Assembly: GCA_003511825.1 (NCBI GenBank)
Contig: DOIU01000491.1
Location: 1-11,542 of the forward strand
Source of the DNA: Gammaproteobacteria bacterium
GTDB lineage: Bacteria > Pseudomonadota > Gammaproteobacteria > Granulosicoccales > Granulosicoccaceae
Reading direction: 5' to 3'
Length of the DNA: 11,542 nucleotides
Positions within the stretch are counted from its first letter, which is position 1; each line of letters opens with the position of its first letter. Under the pieces are notes generated by a model. That model searched no databases. It was not told where the DNA came from and saw nothing but the letters and a program-made list of their open reading frames with translations. This document shows, in pieces, positions 1 through 6,475 of the stretch. The translations under genes and the position numbers were made by a program.

Positions 1-196
1 TGTATATAAGACGTTTAATTTGAGAACGGTATCAACAGGAATTTGAACAACCCGCCTCGCGCTTGATCGACATAAATTTGACAATACAAATACTGTCACC
101 GCATTTTGACCCACGCAGACTCTTGGTCAATCGTGATATGCATTTTTTTGTAAAGACCTCTATCCACATGCTTAGCTCCCTACATCGAGCACAAAA

Positions 197-258
197 GCAA
201 CCAAATGGTTGCGGATAGAGCTCACTCACGGTAGAGTCATAGGCAACTTGGAGGTTGC
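197..258 (+). promoter_or_regulatory. Pair of palindromic operator candidates (GCAAC-N6-GTTGC) before the SRPBCC-ArsR genes
   Basis: Two inverted repeats with identical arms and identical spacer length lie just before the operon. The first is GCAAC (197-201), six bases, GTTGC (208-212); the inner bases extend it to GCAACCA-AA-TGGTTGC. The second is GCAAC (243-247), six bases, GTTGC (254-258), and it encloses the Shine-Dalgarno GGAGG (250-254) of the first gene. Their centres are 46 bp apart. ArsR-family repressors bind palindromes at their own promoters, so autoregulation by the downstream regulator is the natural inference. In RNA the second palindrome could also mask the ribosome site. No convincing promoter could be placed; a perfect -35 TTGACA at 78-83 has no good -10 partner. 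Confidence 0.5.
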
Positions 259-260
259 TT

Positions 261-722
261 ATGAACACTGACGACGACAAGATCGAGAAAATTGTTGAGT
301 TAAACGCCCCGATTGCCCGGGTATGGCGTGCGCTGACCGACGCTGACGAATTCGGCGAGTGGTTTCGCGTGAAGCTTGATGGCCCTTTTGAGCCAGGGCG
401 CACCTCAACCGGCAAAATGACCTTTCCCGGCTACGAGGGCTATCCGTGGCTGGCGACGGTTGAACGGATGGATCACGAGGCTCTGTTTTCTTTTCGGTGG
501 CACGACTTTGATGAAGCATTGGGTGTGGATGTGCAAGACCAGCCCACCATGTTGGTCGAATTCCGACTGGAAGCGATACCGAGCGGCACCCGGCTCACGA
601 TTACCGAATCCGGCTTTTCCTCCCTGCCTGACGCGCGCCGCATCGTCGTGCTGCGCGACAACACCGAGGGCTGGAATATCCAAGCACAACACATCGCCGA
701 CTATGTCAGCGCATCAGAGTGA
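261..722 (+). CDS. SRPBCC / AHSA1-like ligand-binding domain protein
   Basis: The product is a 153-residue cytoplasmic protein of the SRPBCC (START/Bet v1) superfamily, close to the Activator of Hsp90 ATPase homologue 1-like (AHSA1) group. Visible hallmarks are the N-terminal strand and helix with VWRALTDADEFGEWF (about residues 21-35), the central FPGYEGYPW and FSFRWHDFD strands, and the C-terminal helix beginning EGWNIQAQHIADYV. The fold makes a hydrophobic pocket for small ligands; the ligand cannot be told from sequence. The ATG at 261 is chosen because GGAGG lies six bases upstream; an in-frame TTG at 255 is less likely. The last 20 bases overlap the ArsR-type regulator gene, so the two are surely cotranscribed. 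SRPBCC and ArsR genes are often paired, usually with the regulator first; here the order is reversed. Confidence 0.88.
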   Translation: MNTDDDKIEKIVELNAPIARVWRALTDADEFGEWFRVKLDGPFEPGRTSTGKMTFPGYEGYPWLATVERMDHEALFSFRWHDFDEALGVDVQDQPTMLVEFRLEAIPSGTRLTITESGFSSLPDARRIVVLRDNTEGWNIQAQHIADYVSASE

Positions 723-1044
723 GTTGATTGCCGCCGAGGCGGCACCGATATTTGCAGCGCTCGGCGACACGACGCGTCTGTCCCTGCTGTCGCGACTCAA
801 TGATGGTCAACCGCGCTCGGTGGTGCAACTCACCGCCGGTACCGGCTTGACACGCCAAGGTGTGAGAAAGCACCTTGGCGTCTTGGAGGCGGTCGGCTTG
901 GTGATGCGAGAGCGAGTTGGGCGCGAAAGCCGGTTCGTCTATCAGCCAACGGGTATTGAGACGGCGAAACAGCACCTTGAGCGCGCCAGTGCACAATGGG
1001 ACAACGCCATCGAGCGCTTAAAGCGTCGGCTTGAAGGCGATTGA
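703..1044 (+). CDS. ArsR-family winged helix-turn-helix transcriptional regulator
   Basis: This 113-residue protein is a compact winged-helix repressor. It has the family opening IFAALGDTTRLSLLSRL (about residues 15-31), a helix-turn-helix with recognition helix TRQGVRKHLGVLEAVGLV (about 55-72), and a wing of the GRESRFVYQ type. A charged helix follows, probably for dimerisation. It contains no cysteine, so the thiolate metal site of ArsR/SmtB metal sensors is absent. Control by a small organic ligand, or constitutive binding, is more likely. The ATG at 703 lies inside the end of the SRPBCC gene in another frame, and translation is probably coupled. The paired GCAAC-N6-GTTGC palindromes upstream of the operon are its best candidate operators. 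It ends 42 bases before a convergent gene. Confidence 0.88.
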   Translation: MSAHQSELIAAEAAPIFAALGDTTRLSLLSRLNDGQPRSVVQLTAGTGLTRQGVRKHLGVLEAVGLVMRERVGRESRFVYQPTGIETAKQHLERASAQWDNAIERLKRRLEGD

Positions 1045-1045
1045 G

Positions 1046-1080
1046 GCGGTGGCAATCGCACACGATGTGCGCTGCACCGC
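1046..1080. repeat. Two-tier stem-loop between convergent genes
   Basis: Between the ends of the arsR-type gene and the convergent Gate-domain gene lies GCGGTG (1046-1051) paired with CACCGC (1075-1080). Inside it is a perfect inner hairpin, CGCACA (1057-1062), loop CGA, TGTGCG (1066-1071). The position fits a shared transcription end. Neither strand shows the T-run of an intrinsic terminator after the stem, so it is recorded as a stem-loop and not as a proven terminator. Confidence 0.45.
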
Positions 1081-1086
1081 GACCCC

Positions 1087-2025
1087 TTAAAACCAATAAA
1101 AATGAATCACTGACCGCAAGGCAATCGCCACTATCGCGCCCCCGATGGCGGGTTTCAGCACCGAGGCAACACGAGCACCTGCGGAGATAATGATGGCCAC
1201 GCCGGCGATATCAAACGGGCTGATCACAAAGCCGGCAACGCGATTAACGTCGGCGATGGTGATCAAGCCTTGGTCCATAAAGTCAACCGCGACCCCCATC
1301 ATGGCCGTGCCGCCGGCAATGTACTTGGTGATAAACGGCACCAGCATCGCAGGCGGCAGCTCTAGCCAAATAAACACCGGCGATAACACCTGCTCCAGCA
1401 CATCAATCACCCCTGAGCTGCGCAAGCTGTTCACCAGCAGCAAGGCCAACACCAGCATGGGAATGGCGCCGACGGCGATATCAAAGGCTTCTTTGCCGGC
1501 GCTGTTGATCACTTGCAATAAACCGCGGGTGTCCGACGCCTCGGGATGAGGTGGGTGTGTCGGCATGGTTTCGTTGCGCTCGGGCAGATTGCGCGCAAAG
1601 ATGTGGTAGGTGCAGGCTGCGCCGATCAGTGCGCACACCATGGACACCAGCATCACGGGCAAGGCGTGCAGCCAGAAGGCCGCCATCGGGAATACAACAT
1701 TGGCTTGCGCCGCGCCAAACACCATGGCCAGGGTCGCGGCGATGTGCCGCCGCGTGGTGCTGCCCTTGTCCATCATCGCCAGTGTCGCCATGGGCGCGGC
1801 AAAACTCACCAGCGTGGTCTGCAGCAAGGCAAACACACCCAGCCCCGGCACGCCCAACGGCAACAAGAACGGCGAGACCCGGTCGACCAGCCTGTCGAGA
1901 ATGCCGCGCGCTTCCAATAGCCGCATCACGGAAAGCATGACGATCATGATGGGCAGCAATACGAACAAGGCAAGCTCAACACCCGCTCGCCCTGAACGCA
2001 GGATAAGATCCGCAAATTCTGTCAT
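1087..2025 (-). CDS. Membrane protein with two Gate (nucleoside-recognition) domains
   Basis: The product is a 312-residue polytopic inner-membrane protein. It resembles the Gate / nucleoside-recognition domain family, which includes SpmA, SpmB and YjiG/YjiH. Two related halves are seen. In the first, hydrophobic segments run from about residues 14-38, 57-83 and 94-145. A short hydrophilic linker (about 147-172) follows. The second half has segments near 178-200, 211-240 and 258-312. Each half carries a Gate-like stretch with small residues and prolines (VSFAAPMATLAM; FVISPFDIAGVAIII). Transport of a nucleoside-like or other small solute is a family-level guess only; substrates are poorly known. 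The ATG at 2025 has no strong ribosome site. The PEBP gene lies 41 bases upstream on the same strand and may be cotranscribed. Confidence 0.72.
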   Translation of the reverse strand: MTEFADLILRSGRAGVELALFVLLPIMIVMLSVMRLLEARGILDRLVDRVSPFLLPLGVPGLGVFALLQTTLVSFAAPMATLAMMDKGSTTRRHIAATLAMVFGAAQANVVFPMAAFWLHALPVMLVSMVCALIGAACTYHIFARNLPERNETMPTHPPHPEASDTRGLLQVINSAGKEAFDIAVGAIPMLVLALLLVNSLRSSGVIDVLEQVLSPVFIWLELPPAMLVPFITKYIAGGTAMMGVAVDFMDQGLITIADVNRVAGFVISPFDIAGVAIIISAGARVASVLKPAIGGAIVAIALRSVIHFYWF

Positions 2026-2066
2026 GGCAGTTTACGCCGTACGCGCGACGCCGTTCAGACCAGCGA

Positions 2067-2705
2067 TCATCCACTCACCTCGGGGTTTAGCGTATAGGTA
2101 CCGACGACTGTGTCTTTGGCCAGCACATGCCCTTGCAGCGCCTGCTCAACATCGCGCCCGGTGAACGACCCTGACAAGCCGAGCGACGGCGTGCTCAAGG
2201 CGTACACGGTAAAGTGGTAGTGGTGGATAATGCTGTCGTTCCAGGGCGGGCACGGGCCATCGTAGCCACCGTAATCGCCTTCCATGTCCGGATCACCCTC
2301 AAACCACGCCGTGTAGTCATTGATACCGGTGATGCCGTAAGGGTGTTGGCCGGGGTCTTTGCCGCCGGGTGTCACGCCAGACGCATCTTGCCCCTGCTCA
2401 ATGCCGCTGACGTTGGCCGGGATATCCACCAGCACCCAGTGAAAGAAATCAACGCGCGGCAAATCCGCCGGCACGGTTTTACCGGCCTGATTGACATCGT
2501 CGCCCACCGACGGTACGTCGGGATCGTGACACAAGATCACGAACGACTGCGTGCCTTCGGGCGCATTGTCCCAGGCGACTCTGGGATTGATATTGTCGCT
2601 TAGGGCGACATGGTTGTCGGGATCGTGCTTGCCAAACGCAAACGTCTCAGGAATGGCGGCACCCGCCTCCCAGCCGTCCACGGTGACCACAAAACTGTTT
2701 TCCAT
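2067..2705 (-). CDS. YbhB/YbcL family Raf kinase inhibitor-like (PEBP) protein
   Basis: This 212-residue protein belongs to the phosphatidylethanolamine-binding protein family, YbhB/YbcL branch. Recognisable blocks are INPRVAWDNAPEGTQSF, the anion-site segment HDPDVP, HWVLVDIP, GYDGPCPPWND and the HHYHFTVYAL strand near the C-terminus. The family binds phosphorylated ligands or lipid headgroups in eukaryotes; the bacterial role is undefined. No signal peptide is visible, so it is probably cytoplasmic. The ATG at 2705 is chosen because AGAGG stands six bases upstream on the minus strand; a TTG five codons earlier would overlap that site. It is divergent from the mscS-like gene and followed after 41 bases by the Gate-domain gene. 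Confidence 0.88.
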   Translation of the reverse strand: MENSFVVTVDGWEAGAAIPETFAFGKHDPDNHVALSDNINPRVAWDNAPEGTQSFVILCHDPDVPSVGDDVNQAGKTVPADLPRVDFFHWVLVDIPANVSGIEQGQDASGVTPGGKDPGQHPYGITGINDYTAWFEGDPDMEGDYGGYDGPCPPWNDSIIHHYHFTVYALSTPSLGLSGSFTGRDVEQALQGHVLAKDTVVGTYTLNPEVSG

Positions 2706-2726
2706 GATTGTCCTCTCCAAAACGAT

Positions 2727-2801
2727 GCAGTGCCCGACGCGGTCTGCGTCGAGACCCGCAAGTGTAGAGGGGGGCTATCCGTTCGGCAAGCCAGGCACTG
2801 C
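2727..2801. repeat. Nested inverted repeats between the divergent PEBP and MscS genes
   Basis: An 8-bp perfect inverted repeat, GCAGTGCC (2727-2734) and GGCACTGC (2794-2801), encloses a perfect 6-bp hairpin, CGACGC (2735-2740), loop GGTCT, GCGTCG (2746-2751). The two left arms abut exactly. The inner loop can also form a competing hairpin, GGTCT (2741-2745) with AGACC (2752-2756). The structure fills the intergenic space just ahead of the proposed mscS promoter. It may be an operator, or chance in GC-rich DNA. Confidence 0.4.
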
Positions 2802-2802
2802 C

Positions 2803-2830
2803 TTGTCGCCCGCCTATCGGCTGCTATGCT
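2803..2830 (+). promoter_or_regulatory. Candidate sigma-70 promoter for the mscS-like gene
   Basis: A -35 TTGTCG (2803-2808) and a -10 TATGCT (2825-2830) are separated by 16 bases, and TGC just before the -10 gives an extended -10 element. Each hexamer matches four of six consensus bases. Transcription would start near 2837. That start excludes the in-frame ATG at 2826 and supports translation from 2871. Confidence 0.45.
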
Positions 2831-2870
2831 TGTCGAAGATGACTCCGCAACAATCACTGGGTACCCCTTT

Positions 2871-3722
2871 ATGTTTGAAACGATACTGAACTACACACTC
2901 TATGACGGGAAAACCGTCGGCGATTATCTGTCGTTGGAGTTTATGGTGGGTGTGGGTGGCTCGATTGTCGGTGCCTTATTGCTGCTGTTTGCGGGTCTGT
3001 TTATCGGCGGTTGGCTCGGTCGACGCATCCGAGGCATCGGTAAGCGGTACGCGCACCTGGATGCCACGCTGTTTAATTTCCTTGGCAATATCGCTCGCTA
3101 TGCGGTGATGGCCTTCACGGTCTTGATCGTGCTGAATACCTTTGGCATTCAGACCACGTCTATCGTCGCGCTGATCGGTGCTGCGGGTCTGGCCATTGGC
3201 TTAGCTTTGCAAGGCACACTCTCAAACATTGCCGCGGGTGTGATGATCATTCTCTTTCGGCCGTTCAAGATCGGCGATTTTGTCGAGGTTGCGGGTATGT
3301 CGGGTAGCGTGAAGGACATCTCACTCAATTACACCGAGCTCGCCAATCCGTCGAATGTGCAGGTGATCGTGCCGAACTCTGCGGTGTGGGGCAATATCAT
3401 CACCAATTTCTCCACCAATGATACGCGACGTGCGGAGTGGACGTTTGGCGTCGCCTATGGCGCACCGTTGAACACCGCCGAACGCGTGATCAAAGAGACG
3501 ATCTTGTCAGACCCCCGCTCGCTGCAGGAGCCTGCGCCTTTTCTGCAGGTGAATAACTTGGGCGATTTCTCGGTGGATTTTCTGGTGCGCGTGTGGGTGA
3601 AATCTAGCGATTACTTTCAGTATCAGGCAGACATGAAGCGCAAGGTCAAAGAGGCACTCGACGAGGCGGGCATCGACATCCCCTTCCCGACCCACGCCGT
3701 GATCAGCAACGAAGCGACGTAG
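2871..3722 (+). CDS. mscS: MscS-type small-conductance mechanosensitive channel
   Basis: The product is a 283-residue inner-membrane channel, nearly the length of E. coli MscS (286). Three transmembrane helices are visible. TM1 is about residues 27-49, TM2 about 72-90, and the pore-lining TM3 about 96-126, rich in glycine and alanine and ending GLALQGTLSNIAAGVMIILF. The MscS signature RPFKIGDFVEVAGMSGSV follows (about 130-147), then the beta domain with VIVPNSAVWGNIITNFS, and the C-terminal cage ending IDIPFPTH. It opens under membrane tension to release solutes on hypo-osmotic shock. The ATG at 2871 is preferred; an in-frame ATG at 2826 adds 15 polar residues and overlaps the proposed -10. 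The ribosome site is weak. Transcription is divergent from the PEBP gene. Confidence 0.92.
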   Translation: MFETILNYTLYDGKTVGDYLSLEFMVGVGGSIVGALLLLFAGLFIGGWLGRRIRGIGKRYAHLDATLFNFLGNIARYAVMAFTVLIVLNTFGIQTTSIVALIGAAGLAIGLALQGTLSNIAAGVMIILFRPFKIGDFVEVAGMSGSVKDISLNYTELANPSNVQVIVPNSAVWGNIITNFSTNDTRRAEWTFGVAYGAPLNTAERVIKETILSDPRSLQEPAPFLQVNNLGDFSVDFLVRVWVKSSDYFQYQADMKRKVKEALDEAGIDIPFPTHAVISNEAT

Positions 3723-3735
3723 CGACCGTCGTAAT

Positions 3736-3763
3736 AAAAAACGCCGCAGAATGGACTGCGACG
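3736..3763 (-). terminator. Intrinsic terminator of the cpxRA-spy region
   Basis: Read on the minus strand, the stem CGTCGCAG, loop TCCATT and arm CTGCGGCG make eight pairs with one G-T wobble. The stem is followed directly by six T (plus-strand A-run 3736-3741). It lies 28 bases past the stop codon of the Spy/CpxP-like gene, where a terminator would be expected. The same stem on the plus strand, after mscS, has no T-run, so it should act mainly in the minus direction. Confidence 0.8.
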
Positions 3764-3791
3764 TCGGCGACATCGTGGCTATACCTTCGCA

Positions 3792-4283
3792 TTATTCTGC
3801 GTGGCGCTTGCGCTTTTTCTCCATTAGCGTGGCCAATTCTTGCTTTTGCTCGTCGGTCAGGACTTGGCTGATTTGCTGGCGCAGGCTGGAGCGCTCAATG
3901 ATCATGTCGCGCTTGAGGTCACCGAGTACGGTCGCGTATTGGTTGACGCTGTCGGCGTACGTCGGCTCACTGGGGTCTAACTCACGCAGCGCCTTACGGG
4001 TATCGCGCAGGGTTTCGCGCTCGTCTGCCGTGCCTTCACGACTGGTGGTGAGAATCTGCTCAATCTGCGTGCTCTGATCGTCAGTGAGGTCAAGCTTGCG
4101 CGTCATTTTCTTTAACAGACGCTCGCCACCGCGCTCACTGCCAACGCTCTCCATGCCGCCCCAAGCACGGTGTTTACCGCCACGATCGCGGCAGCTGTCA
4201 TCGCCGCTGTCTGACATGGCCGGCACAGCCACTGCCAAGGCTAAGGTGCTGAGGGTGATCGCCACTATGCGTTTTGTGTTCAT
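3792..4283 (-). CDS. Spy/CpxP-like periplasmic LTxxQ protein
   Basis: The 163-residue product has a clear signal peptide: MNTKR, then a hydrophobic core to about residue 20, with a likely cut near residue 22-24. The mature protein is small, very charged and mostly helical. It carries two LTxxQ-type motifs, LTDDQ (66-70) and LTDEQ (142-146), the mark of the Spy/CpxP family. These proteins are periplasmic chaperones, and CpxP also dampens CpxA. A single cysteine sits at 31 in the flexible N-terminal part. The ATG at 4283 is chosen because GGAG lies six bases upstream and the signal peptide then starts normally. It follows cpxA on the same strand after 114 bases, with its own CpxR-like site, so it is probably the principal local output of the two-component system. 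Whether it acts as chaperone, feedback inhibitor or both is not shown. Confidence 0.87.
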   Translation of the reverse strand: MNTKRIVAITLSTLALAVAVPAMSDSGDDSCRDRGGKHRAWGGMESVGSERGGERLLKKMTRKLDLTDDQSTQIEQILTTSREGTADERETLRDTRKALRELDPSEPTYADSVNQYATVLGDLKRDMIIERSSLRQQISQVLTDEQKQELATLMEKKRKRHAE

Positions 4284-4310
4284 CTGTGTCTCCATCATTG
4301 CGTTGTCTAC

Positions 4311-4326
4311 AGAGCAACATTGCTCT
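4311..4326 (-). repeat. Perfect inverted repeat in the leader of the spy-like gene
   Basis: AGAGCAA (4311-4317), two bases, TTGCTCT (4320-4326) form a perfect 7-bp palindrome between the proposed -10 and the start codon of the Spy/CpxP-like gene. In RNA it would give a six-pair hairpin with a four-base loop a few bases from the predicted 5' end. Such a hairpin could stabilise the transcript; an operator is the other reading. No T-run follows on the minus strand, so it is not a terminator. Confidence 0.45.
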
Positions 4327-4336
4327 CTGGGTACAC

Positions 4337-4390
4337 AGTATGGCTAGCGCCAGGTCAGCGTGTGCCTAGGGTGTGTAAAGTGTGTGTAAA
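4337..4390 (-). promoter_or_regulatory. CpxR-like box and promoter of the spy-like gene
   Basis: On the plus strand GTAAA (4375-4379), six bases, GTAAA (4386-4390) form a direct repeat with an 11-bp period. The known E. coli CpxR box is GTAAA-N(4-8)-GTAAA. On the minus strand the downstream gene reads TTTAC-N6-TTTAC, then after 17 bases TGAC (4354-4357), then after 11 bases CATACT (4337-4342) as a -10. The start would be near 4330, placing the box at about -45 to -60, a position suited to an activator. The -35 region is poor, as expected for an activated promoter. The cpxR promoter shows the same spacing throughout. Confidence 0.7.
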
Positions 4391-4397
4391 GACCGGA

Positions 4398-5747
4398 TCA
4401 ATCAGGGATGGGCAGGACAATACGCATCGCCAAACCGCCGCTCAGGCGATTACTGGCGGTGATGCGCCCGCCGTGCAAGGCAATGATGCGTTGCGCGATG
4501 GCTAGGCCCACCCCAACCCCACCGGTGTCAGCCTCACGCGCGTCTTGGGTACGGTAGAAGGCATCAAACAGCCGAGGTAAGGCCTCTTCGGGCACGCCTG
4601 GCCCCTCGTCAGCCACCACCACCTCGCAGCCGTCATCGACCACCGACAAGGTCACCGTGACCGCGGATGCATCGGGTGTGTAGCGCATGGCATTGCGCAA
4701 GACATTCTCAAAAGCACTGTGCAGGCGCGCGGCATCCGCCTGCAGCATTAACTGCTCGGGCCCGTGGTAGTGCAGCTGCCGTTGATCGCCACTGTGCTCA
4801 AACCGCACGTCTTGCATTAATTGATCGAGCAGCGCCACCACATCACAAGGCGCACGCTGCAACGGCTGGCTGCCCGACTCCAGGCGCGTGAGCGTGAGAA
4901 TCTGGCCAATCAGCGTGTCCAGGCGTTCGATTTCCGCTTGTATGCGCGTGCGCTCGCGGGCATAGGTGTCCCCCGCGCGTTGTTCAATCAGTGACAAGGC
5001 CACCTGCATCCGCGCCAGCGGCGAGCGCAGTTCGTGCGACACATCGCGCAACAACCGCGTGTGTGCCGACAGCAAGGCATCCACCTGCTCGGCCATGTGA
5101 TTGAACTCGCGCGCCAAATCCCCAACCGCATCGCGGCGCCCGGTCATATTGGCTGGCATGCGCGTGTCCAGATCACCGTCGGCAAAGCGTCGGGTAGCTT
5201 GTTTGAGTGTGCCCATCGGCCGATTGAACAACCAAGCAATCGCCGCACTACTGATCACAATCCCGAGAAACAAAAAGATCAATCGGCGATCAAACACCGC
5301 CCTGTGCTCACCTTTTTTGTGCGGCAACCCGAGCCGAAACTCGGCGACAAAGTGGTATTGCCGATTATCTTGGCCTAACACAGACACCGCATACAAAGGA
5401 CGAAATCCCGCCCGGTTTTCACGGGGGGATAGAATGGTCGGAAAGTCCGTAATTTGTTCCACCAGTTCAGGCGGTAGTCGTTTGCCCAGCGGGCGCTGCT
5501 GATCATCCAGCAAAAATAGCTTATGCCCGCGTGAACGCTGGCGGCGCTCGAACCGCACGACTCCCCGGTGACCTTCAGCGTTGTACGCGGCGATGGCCTT
5601 GGCTGCCAGGCGGTAGGTCTGCTCCAGTCGCAGTTTGACAATGGGATGCTCATCCTGCAGCAGGCGTGAAACGCCAAAAGTCGCCGCAAAGACCAGGGCA
5701 TTGCTCAATAACACAACCCCGAGAATTTTCCAGAACAGGCGGCCCAT
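4398..5747 (-). CDS. cpxA: CpxA-like sensor histidine kinase
   Basis: This 449-residue inner-membrane kinase has TM1 at about 8-29, a periplasmic sensor region of about 30-153, TM2 at about 154-174 and a HAMP domain (about 175-228). The dimerisation and phosphoacceptor helix carries RDVSHELRSPL, with His238 as the expected phosphorylation site. The ATPase domain shows the N box around Asn348 and Asn352, DEGPGVP (380-386), LFDAFYR (393-399) and GVGVGLAI (410-417). No catalytic residue is missing. The length is close to E. coli CpxA (457), and the kinase core is of the CpxA kind. It should sense envelope protein damage and phosphorylate or dephosphorylate the adjacent regulator. It begins 14 bases after the cpxR stop, so the two share a transcript. 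The ribosome site before the ATG at 5747 is weak, suggesting translational coupling. Confidence 0.9.
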   Translation of the reverse strand: MGRLFWKILGVVLLSNALVFAATFGVSRLLQDEHPIVKLRLEQTYRLAAKAIAAYNAEGHRGVVRFERRQRSRGHKLFLLDDQQRPLGKRLPPELVEQITDFPTILSPRENRAGFRPLYAVSVLGQDNRQYHFVAEFRLGLPHKKGEHRAVFDRRLIFLFLGIVISSAAIAWLFNRPMGTLKQATRRFADGDLDTRMPANMTGRRDAVGDLAREFNHMAEQVDALLSAHTRLLRDVSHELRSPLARMQVALSLIEQRAGDTYARERTRIQAEIERLDTLIGQILTLTRLESGSQPLQRAPCDVVALLDQLMQDVRFEHSGDQRQLHYHGPEQLMLQADAARLHSAFENVLRNAMRYTPDASAVTVTLSVVDDGCEVVVADEGPGVPEEALPRLFDAFYRTQDAREADTGGVGVGLAIAQRIIALHGGRITASNRLSGGLAMRIVLPIPD

Positions 5748-5761
5748 GCGCGTCAGGCGGC

Positions 5762-6448
5762 TCAGTCCGCGCCGAGAATGTAGAGGTAGCCGACGCCGCG
5801 CACGGTTTTGATCCGCTCCGTGCCGTCGTCACGCCGACCAATCTTTTTGCGCAAATTGCTGATGTGCATATCCAAGCTGCGATCATAGGCCGTGAGCTTG
5901 CGCCCCAAGGCACGTTCGCAAAGCGCGTTCTTGCTCAGCACCTCGCCAGCCGCAGCCATCAGGGTGGCGAGGATGTCAAACTCCGTGCTGGTCAGTTCCA
6001 GGGGGACGTCATCGCGCGTGACGCGGCGATCGGCGCGCGTAAGCACAATCCCCTCGATGCGCAACGCATTGCGCTCGCCGACTTGTGGCGTCGTACGACG
6101 CAAAATGGCGCGCACCCGCGCCACCAGTTCGCGCGGGTTGCAGGGTTTGGGCATGTAGTCGTCTGCGCCCATCTCCAGGCCGACGATGCGGTCAATGTCG
6201 TCGCCGCGCGCGGTCAACATCAGCACCGGCGTCTGTTGCTGGGTGCGGATATCGCGCAGCGCGTCAAAGCCGTTCTTCTCCGGCATCATGACGTCGAGGA
6301 TGATCAGATCAAACGCCTTGCGTTGCGCCTGCACCACCGCCTCAGCGCCATTGACCGCGTGGGTGACCTGAAACCCCTCGGCGACCATGTAATCGCTCAG
6401 CAAGTCCGCCAACACGGTATCGTCGTCTGCCAGGAGGATGTCGGTCAT
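5762..6448 (-). CDS. cpxR: CpxR-like response regulator (OmpR/PhoB family)
   Basis: The 228-residue protein has an N-terminal receiver domain with acidic cluster Asp8-Asp10, phosphoacceptor Asp52 in LIILDVMMP, Thr79 and Lys101 (MPKP). The C-terminal OmpR-type winged helix carries LTSTEFDILATLM and the recognition region DRSLDMHISNLRKKIG, ending with VRGVGYLYI. Several blocks match E. coli CpxR closely, including GADDYxPKP, RELVARxRAILRR and the DMHISNLR segment; length is also close (232 in E. coli). It should activate envelope-stress genes when phosphorylated by the kinase encoded just downstream. A GTAAA-N6-GTCAA site in its own promoter region suggests positive autoregulation. The start at 6448 gives a standard receiver N-terminus. 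Confidence 0.93.
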   Translation of the reverse strand: MTDILLADDDTVLADLLSDYMVAEGFQVTHAVNGAEAVVQAQRKAFDLIILDVMMPEKNGFDALRDIRTQQQTPVLMLTARGDDIDRIVGLEMGADDYMPKPCNPRELVARVRAILRRTTPQVGERNALRIEGIVLTRADRRVTRDDVPLELTSTEFDILATLMAAAGEVLSKNALCERALGRKLTAYDRSLDMHISNLRKKIGRRDDGTERIKTVRGVGYLYILGAD

Positions 6449-6475
6449 GGTGGTGTCTCGTCAGAATCAACGCCC

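Noticed and set aside
148..176. Promoter TTGTAA / CTTAGC before the SRPBCC gene
   Set aside because: The spacing is acceptable but the -10 match is too poor to support it. The GTAAA here also lacks a second half-site, so it is not counted as a Cpx box.
32..415. Minus-strand open frame over the start region
   Set aside because: It overlaps the SRPBCC coding region antisense, has no family features, and most of the rest lies in AT-rich intergenic DNA.
1610..2164. Plus-strand open frames opposite the Gate-domain gene (also 1145-1549, 1546-1920 and 1551-1940)
   Set aside because: They lie opposite a coherent membrane protein, and several overlap each other in different frames. None shows a domain or ribosome site.
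3715..3731. Small hairpin CGACG/CGTCG at the end of mscS as its terminator
   Set aside because: The stem has only five pairs, overlaps the last codons, and is followed by A residues instead of T.
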